From contig JADEXA010000009.1 in NCBI GenBank assembly GCA_015207365.1, forward strand, positions 1 through 64,000: a stretch of 64,000 bases of DNA, written 5' to 3'. This DNA is from Vacuolonema iberomarrocanum LEGE 07170. GTDB taxonomy: Bacteria > Cyanobacteriota > Cyanobacteriia > Elainellales > Elainellaceae. The notes beneath the pieces were generated by a model that worked only from the letters and a program-made list of their open reading frames with translations, was not told the origin of the DNA and did no database searches. The position numbers and the translations under genes are program-made. Of this stretch, positions 17,209-25,375 are shown in pieces; position 1 is the first letter of the stretch, and each line of letters begins with the position of its first letter.

Positions 17209-19078
17209 GACTGAGGAGTCGTTTCAGACGGGCGGTGGCCGTGGTTGTGGTGCGACGCAGGTGGGTCATGGGGTTGAAGTAGTGCTCAACCAGATCGGTC
17301 ATATTCTGGGCATGAGGATGGGGCGATCGCCACTCTGCTAGCGGTTCCCACTTCCCCTCCACAAACTGCTCTCGACACCGCTGGCGCTGAAGTTTGCCGC
17401 TAGAGGTGCGGGGCAACCCCCCTGGCTTCAGCAACACAATCCCATAGAGGTCGATGAAATGTTCATGAAATACTTGCCAGCGTAGCGGCTCAAGGACTTC
17501 TTCCAACGTGAGCTTGGTGCAAAACCGTCGCTCTACTTCCTGGGCAACGACCAGCCGTCGAGCGCCATTGACCTCCACCGAAAAGGCCGCAGCACCGTTG
17601 GGGCGGAAACCGGGATGGCAAGCAGTGACGGTTTGCTCAATATGCTGGGGGTAGTGATTGAGTCCCCAAAATACTAGGACATCGTTCAGTCGTCCGGTAA
17701 TGAAGAGGTTGTCGTCATGCAGAAAGCCCAGATCGCCGGTGCGCAGGAAAGGTCCTTCCCCCGTATCGAGATGAGCCCGGAAGGTGCGATCGCTCAATTC
17801 CTCCCTATTCCAATAGCCCGTTCCCAGGCCAGAACCTGCCACCCAGATTTCTCCCACTTCGTCTAGCGCACAAGGTCGCCCCGTTTGCGGATCGGCAATG
17901 ACAATGCGTCCGTCTAGCCGGGGTTGGCCACAACTGATGAGCGATCGCCCCTGCGCTGCTTCTCCATCTACCACCTGCACCCGATTTTGCTCCAGTGCTT
18001 CATCATCCACCGTGCAGGTGACCGGGGCTTCGTTTGCTTCTCCACCCGTGATAAACAGCGTGGCTTCGGCCATGCCATAGCAAGGGTAGAAGGCGGTGGA
18101 TCGAAAGCCACATTCCCCAAAGACTTTGGAGAACCGTTCAATCGTGTCAGCAAGGACAGGTTCGGCTCCTGAAAAGGCAACCTGCCAGCGGCTCAGATCT
18201 AAGTCAGCCCGTTGGTCAGCAGAGACGCGATCGCACAACAGATCGTAGGCAAAGTTAGGCCCACCGCTAGTGATTGCCCCATAGCGCGACACCGCCTGCA
18301 ACCAGCGCACAGGCTTCTGCACAAAATCGATGGGCGACATCAATACGCTGTAGCTGCCCAGGTAAAGCGGTTGCAGCACATTACCAATCAGCCCCATGTC
18401 ATGGAATAGCGGCAGCCATCCTACTCCAACGTTATTCGCGTCATGCCCAAAGGCTTCCTGGATCATGCGCTGGTTTTGCAAAATGGCGCGATGGGTCACG
18501 CAAACACCTTTGGGCTTGCCCGTGGAACCTGAGGTGTATTGCAAAAAGGCTAGATTTTCGCCCGTCAGATCAGGAACCTTCCAGTGGTCGGGTTTGCCTT
18601 GGAGCGCCGCATCGGTCGTCAGCCAGAAAGGTTCAACCGCCGGATTGGCGAGTTGCTTTTTGAGCGTTGGCAGAAGCTTGGTGCTGGTGAGGATGAGTTT
18701 GGCGGCAGCAGACTCCAGGCGATCGCGCAAATCCATCCAGCCCGTTCGATGGCGGGGCGCGGCACAGGGTACGGCAACCACGCCTGCATAAAGACAGCCC
18801 AGAAACGCCGCCACAAACTCCGCGCCGCCTTCATAGGGATACACCAGCAGAGCACGGTGCGCGGTGGGTGCATCGCTCCAGGCTGCGACCTGGGTTTGAA
18901 GGGTCGTGGCGATCGCCCGTGCCCGTCGATCCAGCTCGCCATAGGAAAAGCGCACCGCTTCCGTTTCCCCGTTTTTTAGAAAAATGAAGGCAGGTGCGTC
19001 CGCCTGTTGGGGAATATAGGAGCGCAACCGCTCGACGAAGGTGCCTGACGTATGTAGGGGAAGAGGACTCGAAGACAT
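17192..19078 (-). CDS. Fatty-acyl-AMP ligase (FAAL), long-chain acyl adenylating enzyme
   Basis: This enzyme of about 628 residues belongs to the ANL superfamily. It activates a fatty acid with ATP to acyl-AMP for transfer to an acyl carrier protein or polyketide synthase. The P-loop-like motif is LQYTSGSTGKPKGVCVTH (about residue 181). GSGLGTGYW, FLRTGDLGFLHDDNLFITGR and LPRTSSGKLQRQR supply the remaining core motifs, the last including the expected catalytic lysine. VVAVPCAAPRH and GWLPLFHDMGLIGNVLQPLY are typical of the FAAL/FadD32 branch and not of acyl-CoA synthetases. The tail runs about 45 residues beyond the usual end. Its last residues, HIKSG, and the stop codon come from a family A repeat. 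No polyketide synthase or ACP gene is adjacent, so the product is unknown. Confidence 0.87.
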   Translation of the reverse strand: MSSSPLPLHTSGTFVERLRSYIPQQADAPAFIFLKNGETEAVRFSYGELDRRARAIATTLQTQVAAWSDAPTAHRALLVYPYEGGAEFVAAFLGCLYAGVVAVPCAAPRHRTGWMDLRDRLESAAAKLILTSTKLLPTLKKQLANPAVEPFWLTTDAALQGKPDHWKVPDLTGENLAFLQYTSGSTGKPKGVCVTHRAILQNQRMIQEAFGHDANNVGVGWLPLFHDMGLIGNVLQPLYLGSYSVLMSPIDFVQKPVRWLQAVSRYGAITSGGPNFAYDLLCDRVSADQRADLDLSRWQVAFSGAEPVLADTIERFSKVFGECGFRSTAFYPCYGMAEATLFITGGEANEAPVTCTVDDEALEQNRVQVVDGEAAQGRSLISCGQPRLDGRIVIADPQTGRPCALDEVGEIWVAGSGLGTGYWNREELSDRTFRAHLDTGEGPFLRTGDLGFLHDDNLFITGRLNDVLVFWGLNHYPQHIEQTVTACHPGFRPNGAAAFSVEVNGARRLVVAQEVERRFCTKLTLEEVLEPLRWQVFHEHFIDLYGIVLLKPGGLPRTSSGKLQRQRCREQFVEGKWEPLAEWRSPHPHAQNMTDLVEHYFNPMTHLRRTTTTATARLKRLLSHIKSG

Positions 19079-19222
19079 AGCACTAGCAGACAAAGGTGGA
19101 GGCAATAGGGGGGAAGGTTTGCAACTGCTCGATCTAACGCTTTCCCACCCGGACTGTCAAGGCCAGAACTGGCAGAGACAGGACTGTCAAGGCTCTATCA
19201 GTTTGCTAAGAATCCACTCCAG

Positions 19223-19267
19223 ATAATTTATTAAAAGCCTTGCAGTGCAAGGCTTTTAATAAATTAT
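19223..19267. repeat. Perfect hairpin, 22-bp arms, 1-base loop
   Basis: ATAATTTATTAAAAGCCTTG... pairs exactly with its complement across a single base. It lies in the divergent region between the acyl-AMP ligase and chlG genes, so it is not a 3' terminator of either. Short direct repeats of GGACTGTCAAGGC lie beside it (19150-19195). Confidence 0.8.
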
Positions 19268-19559
19268 TGAATTTTGGTTTTCATAGAACAAGGATTCAGG
19301 ACTGTCGAGACAGGAGACTATGGGGCGATCGCCAAAGATTCTCTGGGGCTCATCCCCACCCGTCACCAATTCACGGTAAAACAGAAGGGAATCGGCTTTA
19401 CATTGATTCACAAGTTGAGTGCTGTCTGACAACGGTCTGATAGCTTCTCATCTGTTTAACCATGAGTTAGCCCGGTGCTCTTTAAGCGTTGGTCTTTATA
19501 GAGAATTAGCTAACCATCTCCTACCCCTTTCTACCTTTAAAGGACGCGATACCGTCGTC

Positions 19560-20582
19560 ATGACTGAGTCTTCCCAAACCCCCGAGCAAACCCCTGTAAC
19601 CCCTGTCGCTGCCGACACGCCCGACACCCAAACCAGTCGTGGCGGCAAAACCCGTCAACTGCTGGGGATGAAAGGGGCCGATGCGGAAACCAATATCTGG
19701 AAAATCCGCCTGCAACTGATGAAGCCCATCACCTGGATTCCGCTAATCTGGGGTGTTGTTTGTGGTGCGGCGTCCTCCGGCGGTTATCGCTGGGATCTGG
19801 AGAATGTGCTCGTGGCCGCTGCCTGCATGTTGCTGTCGGGGCCTTTGCTGGCGGGCTATACCCAAACCCTCAACGATTTCTACGATCGCGACATCGACGC
19901 CATCAATGAACCCTATCGCCCCATTCCTTCGGGAGCCATTTCTGTGCCCCAGGTGGCTGTCCAGATTTTGGTGTTATTAGTTGCTGGCATCGGCGTTGCC
20001 TATGCGCTGGATCTATGGGCAGGTCACGAATTCCCAACCCTGACCGCCCTGGCTATCGGGGGTTCCTTCCTCTCTTACATCTACTCTGCGCCGCCATTGA
20101 AGCTAAAGAAGAATGGCTGGTTGGGGAATTATGCCCTGGGCGCAAGCTACATCGCGCTGCCCTGGTGTGCCGGCCATGCTCTATTTGGGGAATTGAGTGC
20201 CAAGATTGTCGTTCTCACGCTGTTCTACAGTCTCGCAGGGCTGGGCATTGCTGTGGTGAATGACTTCAAAAGTGTGGAGGGCGATCGCCAACTCGGATTG
20301 CAATCTCTCCCGGTGATGTTTGGCGTGGATACTGCTGCCTGGATCTGTGTGCTGATGATTGATATCTTCCAAGCGGGTGTCGCAGCCTATCTACTCAGCA
20401 TTGGGCAAAATCTCTACGCGACGATCCTGCTCCTTTTCATCGTTCCGCAAATCACATTTCAGGATATGTACTTCCTGCGCAATCCCCTGGAGAACGACGT
20501 GAAATATCAGGCTAGCGCCCAGCCTTTTCTGGTGTTTGGGATGCTCGTTACAGGGCTGGCGCTAGGGCACGTTCCGATGTAG
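19560..20582 (+). CDS. chlG: Chlorophyll a synthase ChlG
   Basis: This 340-residue membrane prenyltransferase esterifies chlorophyllide a with geranylgeranyl or phytyl diphosphate, the last step of chlorophyll a synthesis, in the thylakoid membrane. It belongs to the UbiA superfamily. The first Asp-rich diphosphate-binding motif is NDFYDRDIDAINEPYRPIPSG, starting at about residue 105. The second region is GIAVVNDFKSVEGDRQLGLQSLPV. Eight to nine hydrophobic segments and the KNGWLGNYALGASYIALPWW-like stretch (here ending PWCAGHA) are diagnostic of ChlG. The chosen start, MTESSQTPEQ, gives the normal ChlG length with a soluble N-terminal tail. The open frame extends 47 codons further upstream, but this part has no protein-like character. 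AAAGGA lies 16 bases ahead of the ATG. Confidence 0.94.
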   Translation: MTESSQTPEQTPVTPVAADTPDTQTSRGGKTRQLLGMKGADAETNIWKIRLQLMKPITWIPLIWGVVCGAASSGGYRWDLENVLVAAACMLLSGPLLAGYTQTLNDFYDRDIDAINEPYRPIPSGAISVPQVAVQILVLLVAGIGVAYALDLWAGHEFPTLTALAIGGSFLSYIYSAPPLKLKKNGWLGNYALGASYIALPWCAGHALFGELSAKIVVLTLFYSLAGLGIAVVNDFKSVEGDRQLGLQSLPVMFGVDTAAWICVLMIDIFQAGVAAYLLSIGQNLYATILLLFIVPQITFQDMYFLRNPLENDVKYQASAQPFLVFGMLVTGLALGHVPM

Positions 20583-20619
20583 CTGAGCTTGCAGAGTTCT
20601 GACAACTTGAGGCGTTATG

Positions 20620-20651
20620 TGAGCGCAGTTGGCGATCGCCAACTGCGCTCA
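20620..20651. terminator. HIP1-centred perfect 32-bp palindrome after chlG
   Basis: TGAGCGCAGTT, GGCGATCGCC and AACTGCGCTCA together read identically on both strands, with the HIP1 octamer at the centre. It lies 38 bases past the chlG stop. It could fold as a strong hairpin, but no T-tract follows. Confidence 0.6.
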
Positions 20652-20698
20652 TACTATGCGTGCAGAAATCTGGCTTCTGGGGGCGAATGGCAGGCATT

Positions 20699-20765
20699 GC
20701 TGATTGAGGGGATGGATTTTTCCTGAGAAGGGTCGTGATACCACCCTTCTCAGGAAAAATCCATC
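20699..20765. repeat. Family C hairpin, complete copy
   Basis: Twenty-three-base arms starting GATGGATTTTTCCTGAGA and ending with the exact complement flank a 9-base loop. The left half, including the preceding GCTGATTGAGGG, recurs at 17067-17098. Confidence 0.75.
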
Positions 20766-21281
20766 TTTGGATTCTGTAACCCCGAATGGCATTTACGTTG
20801 CTGTTGGATGCCATGAAATAACAATTTTTTAATCCTAAATCGCTAGCCTGATGTTCCTGTACTGTCAGTGCATTCCTCAGTATTCGGGGAGGCTTTTATG
20901 TTTTCTTAAAATAGTATTTCTGTAATCCTATATAGAGAATATGTGAAGAGACGGTATTTTTCAAAGGAATTGCGGATAAAAGCTAGCTGTAAGTCATTGT
21001 CTGCTGATATCTCCCTAATCGGGGGATTAACTAAAAATTACGTTAGATTGCTGATCCAAATGACCATACTTAGTGGTGAGAATACGGATGTCCCTGTTGC
21101 ATTTCCATATGTTGAGACTCGAACCATTAAAGTGTGATTTACCAGCCTCATCCAGGGTTCTGGCTTCTAGAAATCTCAGTGAGTCTTTGGATGACCCCTC
21201 AAATGTCTGGGGTGTTTTGTCTGGGATGTGTTGCATCTACCCCATTGATTCTGCATCCACAAAAACGCCAGGCGGTGAACT

Positions 21282-21947
21282 ATGATTATCGATCGCATTA
21301 TTGAAGATGCTCTGAACTTTATTCGGCGCTTCCTTTGGTGGAAGGACGGCAAGAAAAAAGACATTCCCAAACCCTTCCAAAATATTCGTTCCCATTCTGG
21401 AGACTGGGGCTTGATCAGTTTGGTGACAGGGCGCGATACCCCGCGTGCTGTGCGCACTTGGGTCTATTCTCCCAAGCGGCAGAGCCATAAGGAAGCCCAG
21501 TCGGCCATTGCCGTGGCTCCTCAAGATCTGCATTTCTATCTCGACTTTCTCGGCCCTTTGCCGTCGGTAAAAACGGCTGGAGCCGAACGCGAACGTGCCC
21601 AAATGCAGTCTGAGCGCCGTCGAGGAGCGCTGGTTCCGACCCATCGCATTTCCATCCTCAAAGCCAGCCACTTCCTGAACTCTCAGGGTTTCTATGATTG
21701 CGAAGTCATTTTCTGGGGAGACTACGACTTTTATAAACCCGGCGTCAATATGGATCCAGAGCGAGTTGCGTCGATAGTATTGGATAAAGCCGTTTTCGCT
21801 TGCCTCAAAATGGTTGCGCCCCTCGAAATGGAATCCGATCAATGGCAGCAGCATGTTGTGAAAACGCTCAACGAGATCAAAAATGGCTATGTTAGCCAGC
21901 GTACCTCTGGGCGTGTCAAGAGCCAGGTGCAAGCATCGCGACGATGA
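21282..21947 (+). CDS. Conserved-looking hypothetical protein, 221 residues
   Basis: I do not recognise this protein. It is a soluble, basic protein with an amphipathic N-terminus (IIDRIIEDALNFIRRFLWW) followed by a lysine cluster. No signal peptide or convincing transmembrane segment is present. The middle contains an Arg/Glu-rich helix (AGAERERAQMQSERRRGA). A later FYDCEVIFWGDYDFYKPGVN stretch looks like a folded core. Codon use and GC are like neighbouring genes, and a good hairpin terminator follows at 22043, so the gene is very likely real. It stands alone between chlG and mutM on the same strand. Confidence 0.7.
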   Translation: MIIDRIIEDALNFIRRFLWWKDGKKKDIPKPFQNIRSHSGDWGLISLVTGRDTPRAVRTWVYSPKRQSHKEAQSAIAVAPQDLHFYLDFLGPLPSVKTAGAERERAQMQSERRRGALVPTHRISILKASHFLNSQGFYDCEVIFWGDYDFYKPGVNMDPERVASIVLDKAVFACLKMVAPLEMESDQWQQHVVKTLNEIKNGYVSQRTSGRVKSQVQASRR

Positions 21948-22042
21948 TGGCTGTCAGAAGGTGGTCTGCCAGAAGGTGGGCCTAGTCGAAAAACGCCTGG
22001 AACACCTGCCCTGACTGTAGACAAGTTCGATAATAAGGCTTA

Positions 22043-22082
22043 GACGGTTAGCGTTTTATCAGGACGCTAACCGTCCTCTTTT
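22043..22082 (+). terminator. Rho-independent terminator
   Basis: Arms GACGGTTAGCGT / ACGCTAACCGTC with a 9-base loop are followed by CTCTTTT. It lies 95 bases past the stop of the 221-residue hypothetical gene. Confidence 0.8.
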
Positions 22083-22101
22083 ATCTGATAAAAACGAGTT
22101 G

Positions 22102-22144
22102 GGTTATTTTGAACGCCTTGTGAGGCAAGGCATTCAAAATAACC
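22102..22144. repeat. Hairpin, 19-bp arms
   Basis: GGTTATTTTGAACGCCTTG pairs with CAAGGCATTCAAAATAACC (one mismatch) around a 5-base loop. It directly follows the terminator at 22043 and precedes mutM by about 110 bases. It resembles the other isolated long-stem hairpins of this window. Confidence 0.7.
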
Positions 22145-22251
22145 TTCCCAGTTCTGCGATAGATTGATGAATGGAGAGGGTTTGGAGCTTCCCGCTTGGG
22201 AGATAGGCTCTAACCCTGCAGAGTCACATTTGAATCGGTTGCGGTGGGCTT

Positions 22252-23085
22252 GTGCCGGAATTACCTGAAGTGGAAACGGTGCGTCGAGGGCTGAATGCGA
22301 CGACGCTGAAGCAAACAATTGTGGGAGGCGAGGTGCTGTTAGAGCGAACTGTAGCCTATCCGTCTCCTTCTGCCTTTTTGGAGCTGTTGCAGGGACAGGC
22401 GATCGCCCACTGGCATCGGCGCGGCAAGTACCTCATCGGTGAGCTGGCAGACGGCGGCGGATGGCTCGGCGTTCACCTGCGGATGACGGGGCAGCTCTTC
22501 TGGACGCGACCCGATGAACCCGCGCAAACCCACTGCCGAGTGCGGTTATTTATGGCAGATGATCGAGAGCTACGCTTCGTTGATCAGCGCACGTTTGGGC
22601 AGATGTGGGCGGTTCCAGCAGATGTTCCACCAGAGCAGATCATCACCGGGCTGCAAAAGCTAGGGCCAGAACCCCTGTCGGAGGCATTCACCCCAGACTA
22701 TTTGAAAACGCAACTGCACCACCGAGTGCGCCCCATCAAAAATGCCTTGCTAGACCAAGCCATCCTTGCAGGTGTTGGCAATATCTACGCGGATGAAGCG
22801 CTGTTCCTCAGTGGCATCCGCCCCCAAAAGCTCTGCTCTCGCTTGCGGGGCAAGCAGTTCCAACGCATCCACACGGCCATCCAGGATGTGCTAACCCAGG
22901 CGATCGCCTCTCGCGGCACGACCTTCAGCAACTTTCGAGATGTAGAAGGCATCAACGGCAACTATGGGCAACAAGCCTGGGTATACGACCGTGAAGGCGA
23001 ACCCTGTCGCGTCTGTGGCACACCTATCCAACGGCTGAAGCTGGCCGGGCGATCGGCACATTTCTGCAAACACTGTCAAAAGTAA
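22252..23085 (+). CDS. mutM: Formamidopyrimidine-DNA glycosylase
   Basis: This 277-residue bifunctional glycosylase/AP lyase removes 8-oxoguanine and formamidopyrimidines from oxidised DNA. It begins at a GTG codon with the invariant MPELPEVETVRRGL; Pro2 and Glu3 form the catalytic centre after Met removal. HRRGKYLI carries the conserved lysine. The helix-two-turn-helix motif includes GVGNIYADEALFLSGIRP. The C-terminal zinc finger has Cys252, Cys255, Cys272 and Cys275. All parts and the length are as expected. GTG is the only plausible start, because processing must expose PELPEVET. Confidence 0.95.
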   Translation: MPELPEVETVRRGLNATTLKQTIVGGEVLLERTVAYPSPSAFLELLQGQAIAHWHRRGKYLIGELADGGGWLGVHLRMTGQLFWTRPDEPAQTHCRVRLFMADDRELRFVDQRTFGQMWAVPADVPPEQIITGLQKLGPEPLSEAFTPDYLKTQLHHRVRPIKNALLDQAILAGVGNIYADEALFLSGIRPQKLCSRLRGKQFQRIHTAIQDVLTQAIASRGTTFSNFRDVEGINGNYGQQAWVYDREGEPCRVCGTPIQRLKLAGRSAHFCKHCQK

Positions 23086-23145
23086 AGAAGTTACCACCCT
23101 ACGGACTCATCCCTACCGACTCATAACGTCACGTAGCTGACAAGG

Positions 23146-23772
23146 CTAAGTTTGCTCTTTCAATGCGACTCGAACTCCGAAAAGAATAAAAACAGTGCTT
23201 GTAAAGTACCGCAGTTTGTCAACGATAAATTGTTTGGATCGTAGCCACAAACCCACACTGCCTGAGAAATAGGCAATGAAGCAATAGACCAAAAGTCCAA
23301 TTAGCGTGAAGATAGAGCCGAGAATCATAATCTGAAACGCAACATTCTCTTCTGTGACATCGACAAATTGAGGCAAGAAGGCAAGGAAAAATAATGTTGA
23401 TTCTGGGTTAAGTAAATTTGACCAATATCCTTGCCATATCAGCTTTTTTGTAGCAATCCTTTCTTGCTGAGTTTCAAATGAAAACTCCGCTTTATTGAGC
23501 AGCATTCTGATGCCTAAATAAATGAAGTAAATCGCCCCGGCATACTTAACGAGCTTAAAGGCTAAAGCTGAAGTTAGAAGTAGCGTTGATAATCCTACGG
23601 CTGCGAAGAGTGCATGAGTAAAATCTCCCAAGCTGTACCCTAAGACCATTAGAAAAGCAGCTCGCCTTCCCTGACCCACTCCGCGAGTAATCACAAGAAT
23701 CATATCTGGTGCGGGAGTCACCATCAGTAATAGGGAACTGAGAGCAAAAAGTATTAATTGTGATGAACTCAT
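23146..23772 (-). CDS. LysE/RhtB-family amino-acid exporter
   Basis: This 208-residue inner-membrane protein has six hydrophobic segments. The LysE/RhtB signature at its N-terminus reads LLLMVTPAPDMILVITRGVGQGRRAA (usual form TPGPD). YLLNPESTLFFLAF-like sequence (SNLLNPESTLFFLAFLPQF) marks the second half. Members export amino acids such as homoserine, threonine or lysine using the proton gradient; the substrate cannot be inferred here. The start MSSSQLILFALSS is preferred over a Met five codons upstream. GC is somewhat lower than in the flanking mutM and rlmN genes, and no regulator is adjacent. Confidence 0.85.
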   Translation of the reverse strand: MSSSQLILFALSSLLLMVTPAPDMILVITRGVGQGRRAAFLMVLGYSLGDFTHALFAAVGLSTLLLTSALAFKLVKYAGAIYFIYLGIRMLLNKAEFSFETQQERIATKKLIWQGYWSNLLNPESTLFFLAFLPQFVDVTEENVAFQIMILGSIFTLIGLLVYCFIAYFSGSVGLWLRSKQFIVDKLRYFTSTVFILFGVRVALKEQT

Positions 23773-24087
23773 GGTTATTCCTTGCATCTGTTGCTTTGTA
23801 AGTCATCAGGTTAAAGGCGTCCTTAGACTCAGCTTGGTAGCAGCCAATACATATTTCTTGCGCGTTTTTGAAGGCTTGAAAAATGAATGCTTAACAAAGA
23901 TGTTTCCTCAATATCGTAAAAGAACCTGGAGTCACCTAACTCAATTAGGAATTCAGGCCATGATTGCTACAAAGCATTGCTACAAGATCTGACAATCATC
24001 TGTATCTATTCGTATTTATCTGCGATCGCATCCCCCATCTCCATCACCACTCGGTAAGATAGAGGCTGACCTTTTTCCTGCGCCATT
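23773..24087. other. Divergent intergenic region
   Basis: About 315 bases between the exporter and rlmN genes, expected to hold both promoters. It is AT-rich on the exporter side. A plus-strand open frame here has no protein-like character, and no other structure was seen. Confidence 0.5.
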
Positions 24088-25176
24088 ATGACCTCGGCTG
24101 TTCCCAAATCTGCTTCTTCGGCATCAACCGACCCACCCACTCACCAACAACCCTTGTTGGGGCGATCGCTCGCTGACCTCACGGCTTGGATGCAAGAGCA
24201 GGGGCAACCGGCCTATCGAGGAAAGCAACTGCACCAGTGGTTGTATCAGCAGGGGGCACATTCGCTGTCTGAGATTTCGGTATTCTCGAAGCAATGGCGG
24301 GCGGAGATGGCCGACTATCCCGTGGGGCGATCGCGCATCCACTATCGTTCCGAAGCGCCGGATGGGACGATCAAGTTTTTGTTGCAGCAAGCCGATGGGC
24401 AGATCATTGAAACGGTGGGGATGCCAACTGCAAAGCGATTGACCGTGTGCGTGTCTTCCCAAATTGGTTGCCCGATGGGGTGCGACTTTTGCGCGACTGG
24501 GAAAGGCGGCTTTCAGCGCAACCTAAAAACCCACGAAATTGTGGATCAGGTACTGACGGTACAGGAAGCGTTTGGGCAGCGGGTGAGCCACATCGTTTTT
24601 ATGGGCATGGGTGAGCCGTTGCTGAACACGGAGAATGTGCTGTCTGCTGTGCGATCGCTCAATCAGGATGTGGGCATCAGCCAGCGCACCATGACGCTTT
24701 CCACCGTGGGGATCCCCGGACGCATTCGTCAGCTTGCCGACCACCATTTGCAGCTCACCCTCGCCATTAGCCTACATGCCTCGAATCAGGCGACCCGCGA
24801 ACGCCTCATCCCTAGCGCGACGCCCTATCCTCTAAAGAACTTGTTGGCGGAATGCCGCGACTACGTGAAAGAAACCGGGCGGCGGGTGAGCTTCGAGTAC
24901 ATTTTGCTGGCAGGGCTAAACGACAAGCCCGAGCATGCCGAAGAATTGGCTTCGCACCTGCGTGGGTTCCAGAGCCATGTCAACCTGATTCCTTACAACC
25001 CCATTTCCGAGGTGGATTATCAACGCCCCGACGAGACCCGCATCCGCAACTTTGTGCAAGCCTTGAAAGATCGCCATATTGCCGTCAGCGTTCGCTATTC
25101 CCGTGGGCTCGAAGCGGATGCGGCCTGTGGACAATTGCGGGCGTCTCAAGCGCAGCCAAGCGCAGCTACCGCATGA
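24088..25176 (+). CDS. rlmN: 23S rRNA (A2503-C2) / tRNA (A37-C2) methyltransferase RlmN
   Basis: This 362-residue radical-SAM enzyme methylates C2 of adenosine 2503 in 23S rRNA, and in many bacteria A37 of tRNAs. The cluster-binding motif is Cys128-x3-Cys132-x2-Cys135 ([12 protein letters not shown]). The conserved [11 protein letters not shown]-binding segment follows. The catalytic Cys that forms the methyl-RNA intermediate lies in DAACGQL (Cys347). The N-terminal accessory domain ([20 protein letters not shown]) is intact. The length fits the family, with a short Ser/Pro-rich N-terminal extension. It stands alone; the next gene, a membrane protein, starts 200 bases downstream. Confidence 0.95.
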   Translation: MTSAVPKSASSASTDPPTHQQPLLGRSLADLTAWMQEQGQPAYRGKQLHQWLYQQGAHSLSEISVFSKQWRAEMADYPVGRSRIHYRSEAPDGTIKFLLQQADGQIIETVGMPTAKRLTVCVSSQIGCPMGCDFCATGKGGFQRNLKTHEIVDQVLTVQEAFGQRVSHIVFMGMGEPLLNTENVLSAVRSLNQDVGISQRTMTLSTVGIPGRIRQLADHHLQLTLAISLHASNQATRERLIPSATPYPLKNLLAECRDYVKETGRRVSFEYILLAGLNDKPEHAEELASHLRGFQSHVNLIPYNPISEVDYQRPDETRIRNFVQALKDRHIAVSVRYSRGLEADAACGQLRASQAQPSAATA

Positions 25177-25292
25177 TTTTTCAACGTATCGGCTCCAAAA
25201 ACCTCCAAAAACCTGAAAGAAGCCTGTAGGGAGATTGAATCCGGGACGTTCCGTATTTCAATGGAGGGATTGGCTTTTTGTGGGAGCAGCAG

Positions 25293-25364
25293 TCTCCGTT
25301 GGAGAGACTGCCTCCGTTGGAGAGATAGCTTCCATTGGAGAGATAGCCTCCGTTGACAGAGGGA
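25293..25364 (+). repeat. Four tandem 18-bp repeats
   Basis: Units TCTCCGTTGGAGAGACTG, CCTCCGTTGGAGAGATAG, CTTCCATTGGAGAGATAG and CCTCCGTTGACAGAGGGA run head to tail, ending 11 bases before the ATG at 25376. Each intact unit contains the small palindrome CTCC...GGAG. The reading frame stays open through them, so they could also code for an N-terminal extension (SVGETASVGEIASIGEIA). Confidence 0.85.
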
Positions 25365-25375
25365 TTGGCAGAGTT

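Larger units (their letters stand above)
20583..21281. other. Intergenic region downstream of chlG
   Basis: About 700 bases without a supported gene. It contains a HIP1-centred perfect palindrome (20620-20651), a family C hairpin (20699-20765) and then AT-rich sequence that should carry the promoter of the next gene. A 64-codon open frame at 20943 lacks a ribosome-binding site and recognisable features. Confidence 0.55.

Noticed and set aside
17192..19078. Acyl-CoA synthetase instead of acyl-AMP ligase
   Set aside because: The VVAVPCAAPRH and GWLPLFHDMGLIGN segments are typical of FAAL/FadD32 and not FadD-type CoA ligases.
20943..21137. 64-codon open frame upstream of the 221-residue hypothetical gene
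   Set aside because: No start signal and protein composition unlike a folded domain; it probably lies in the promoter region.
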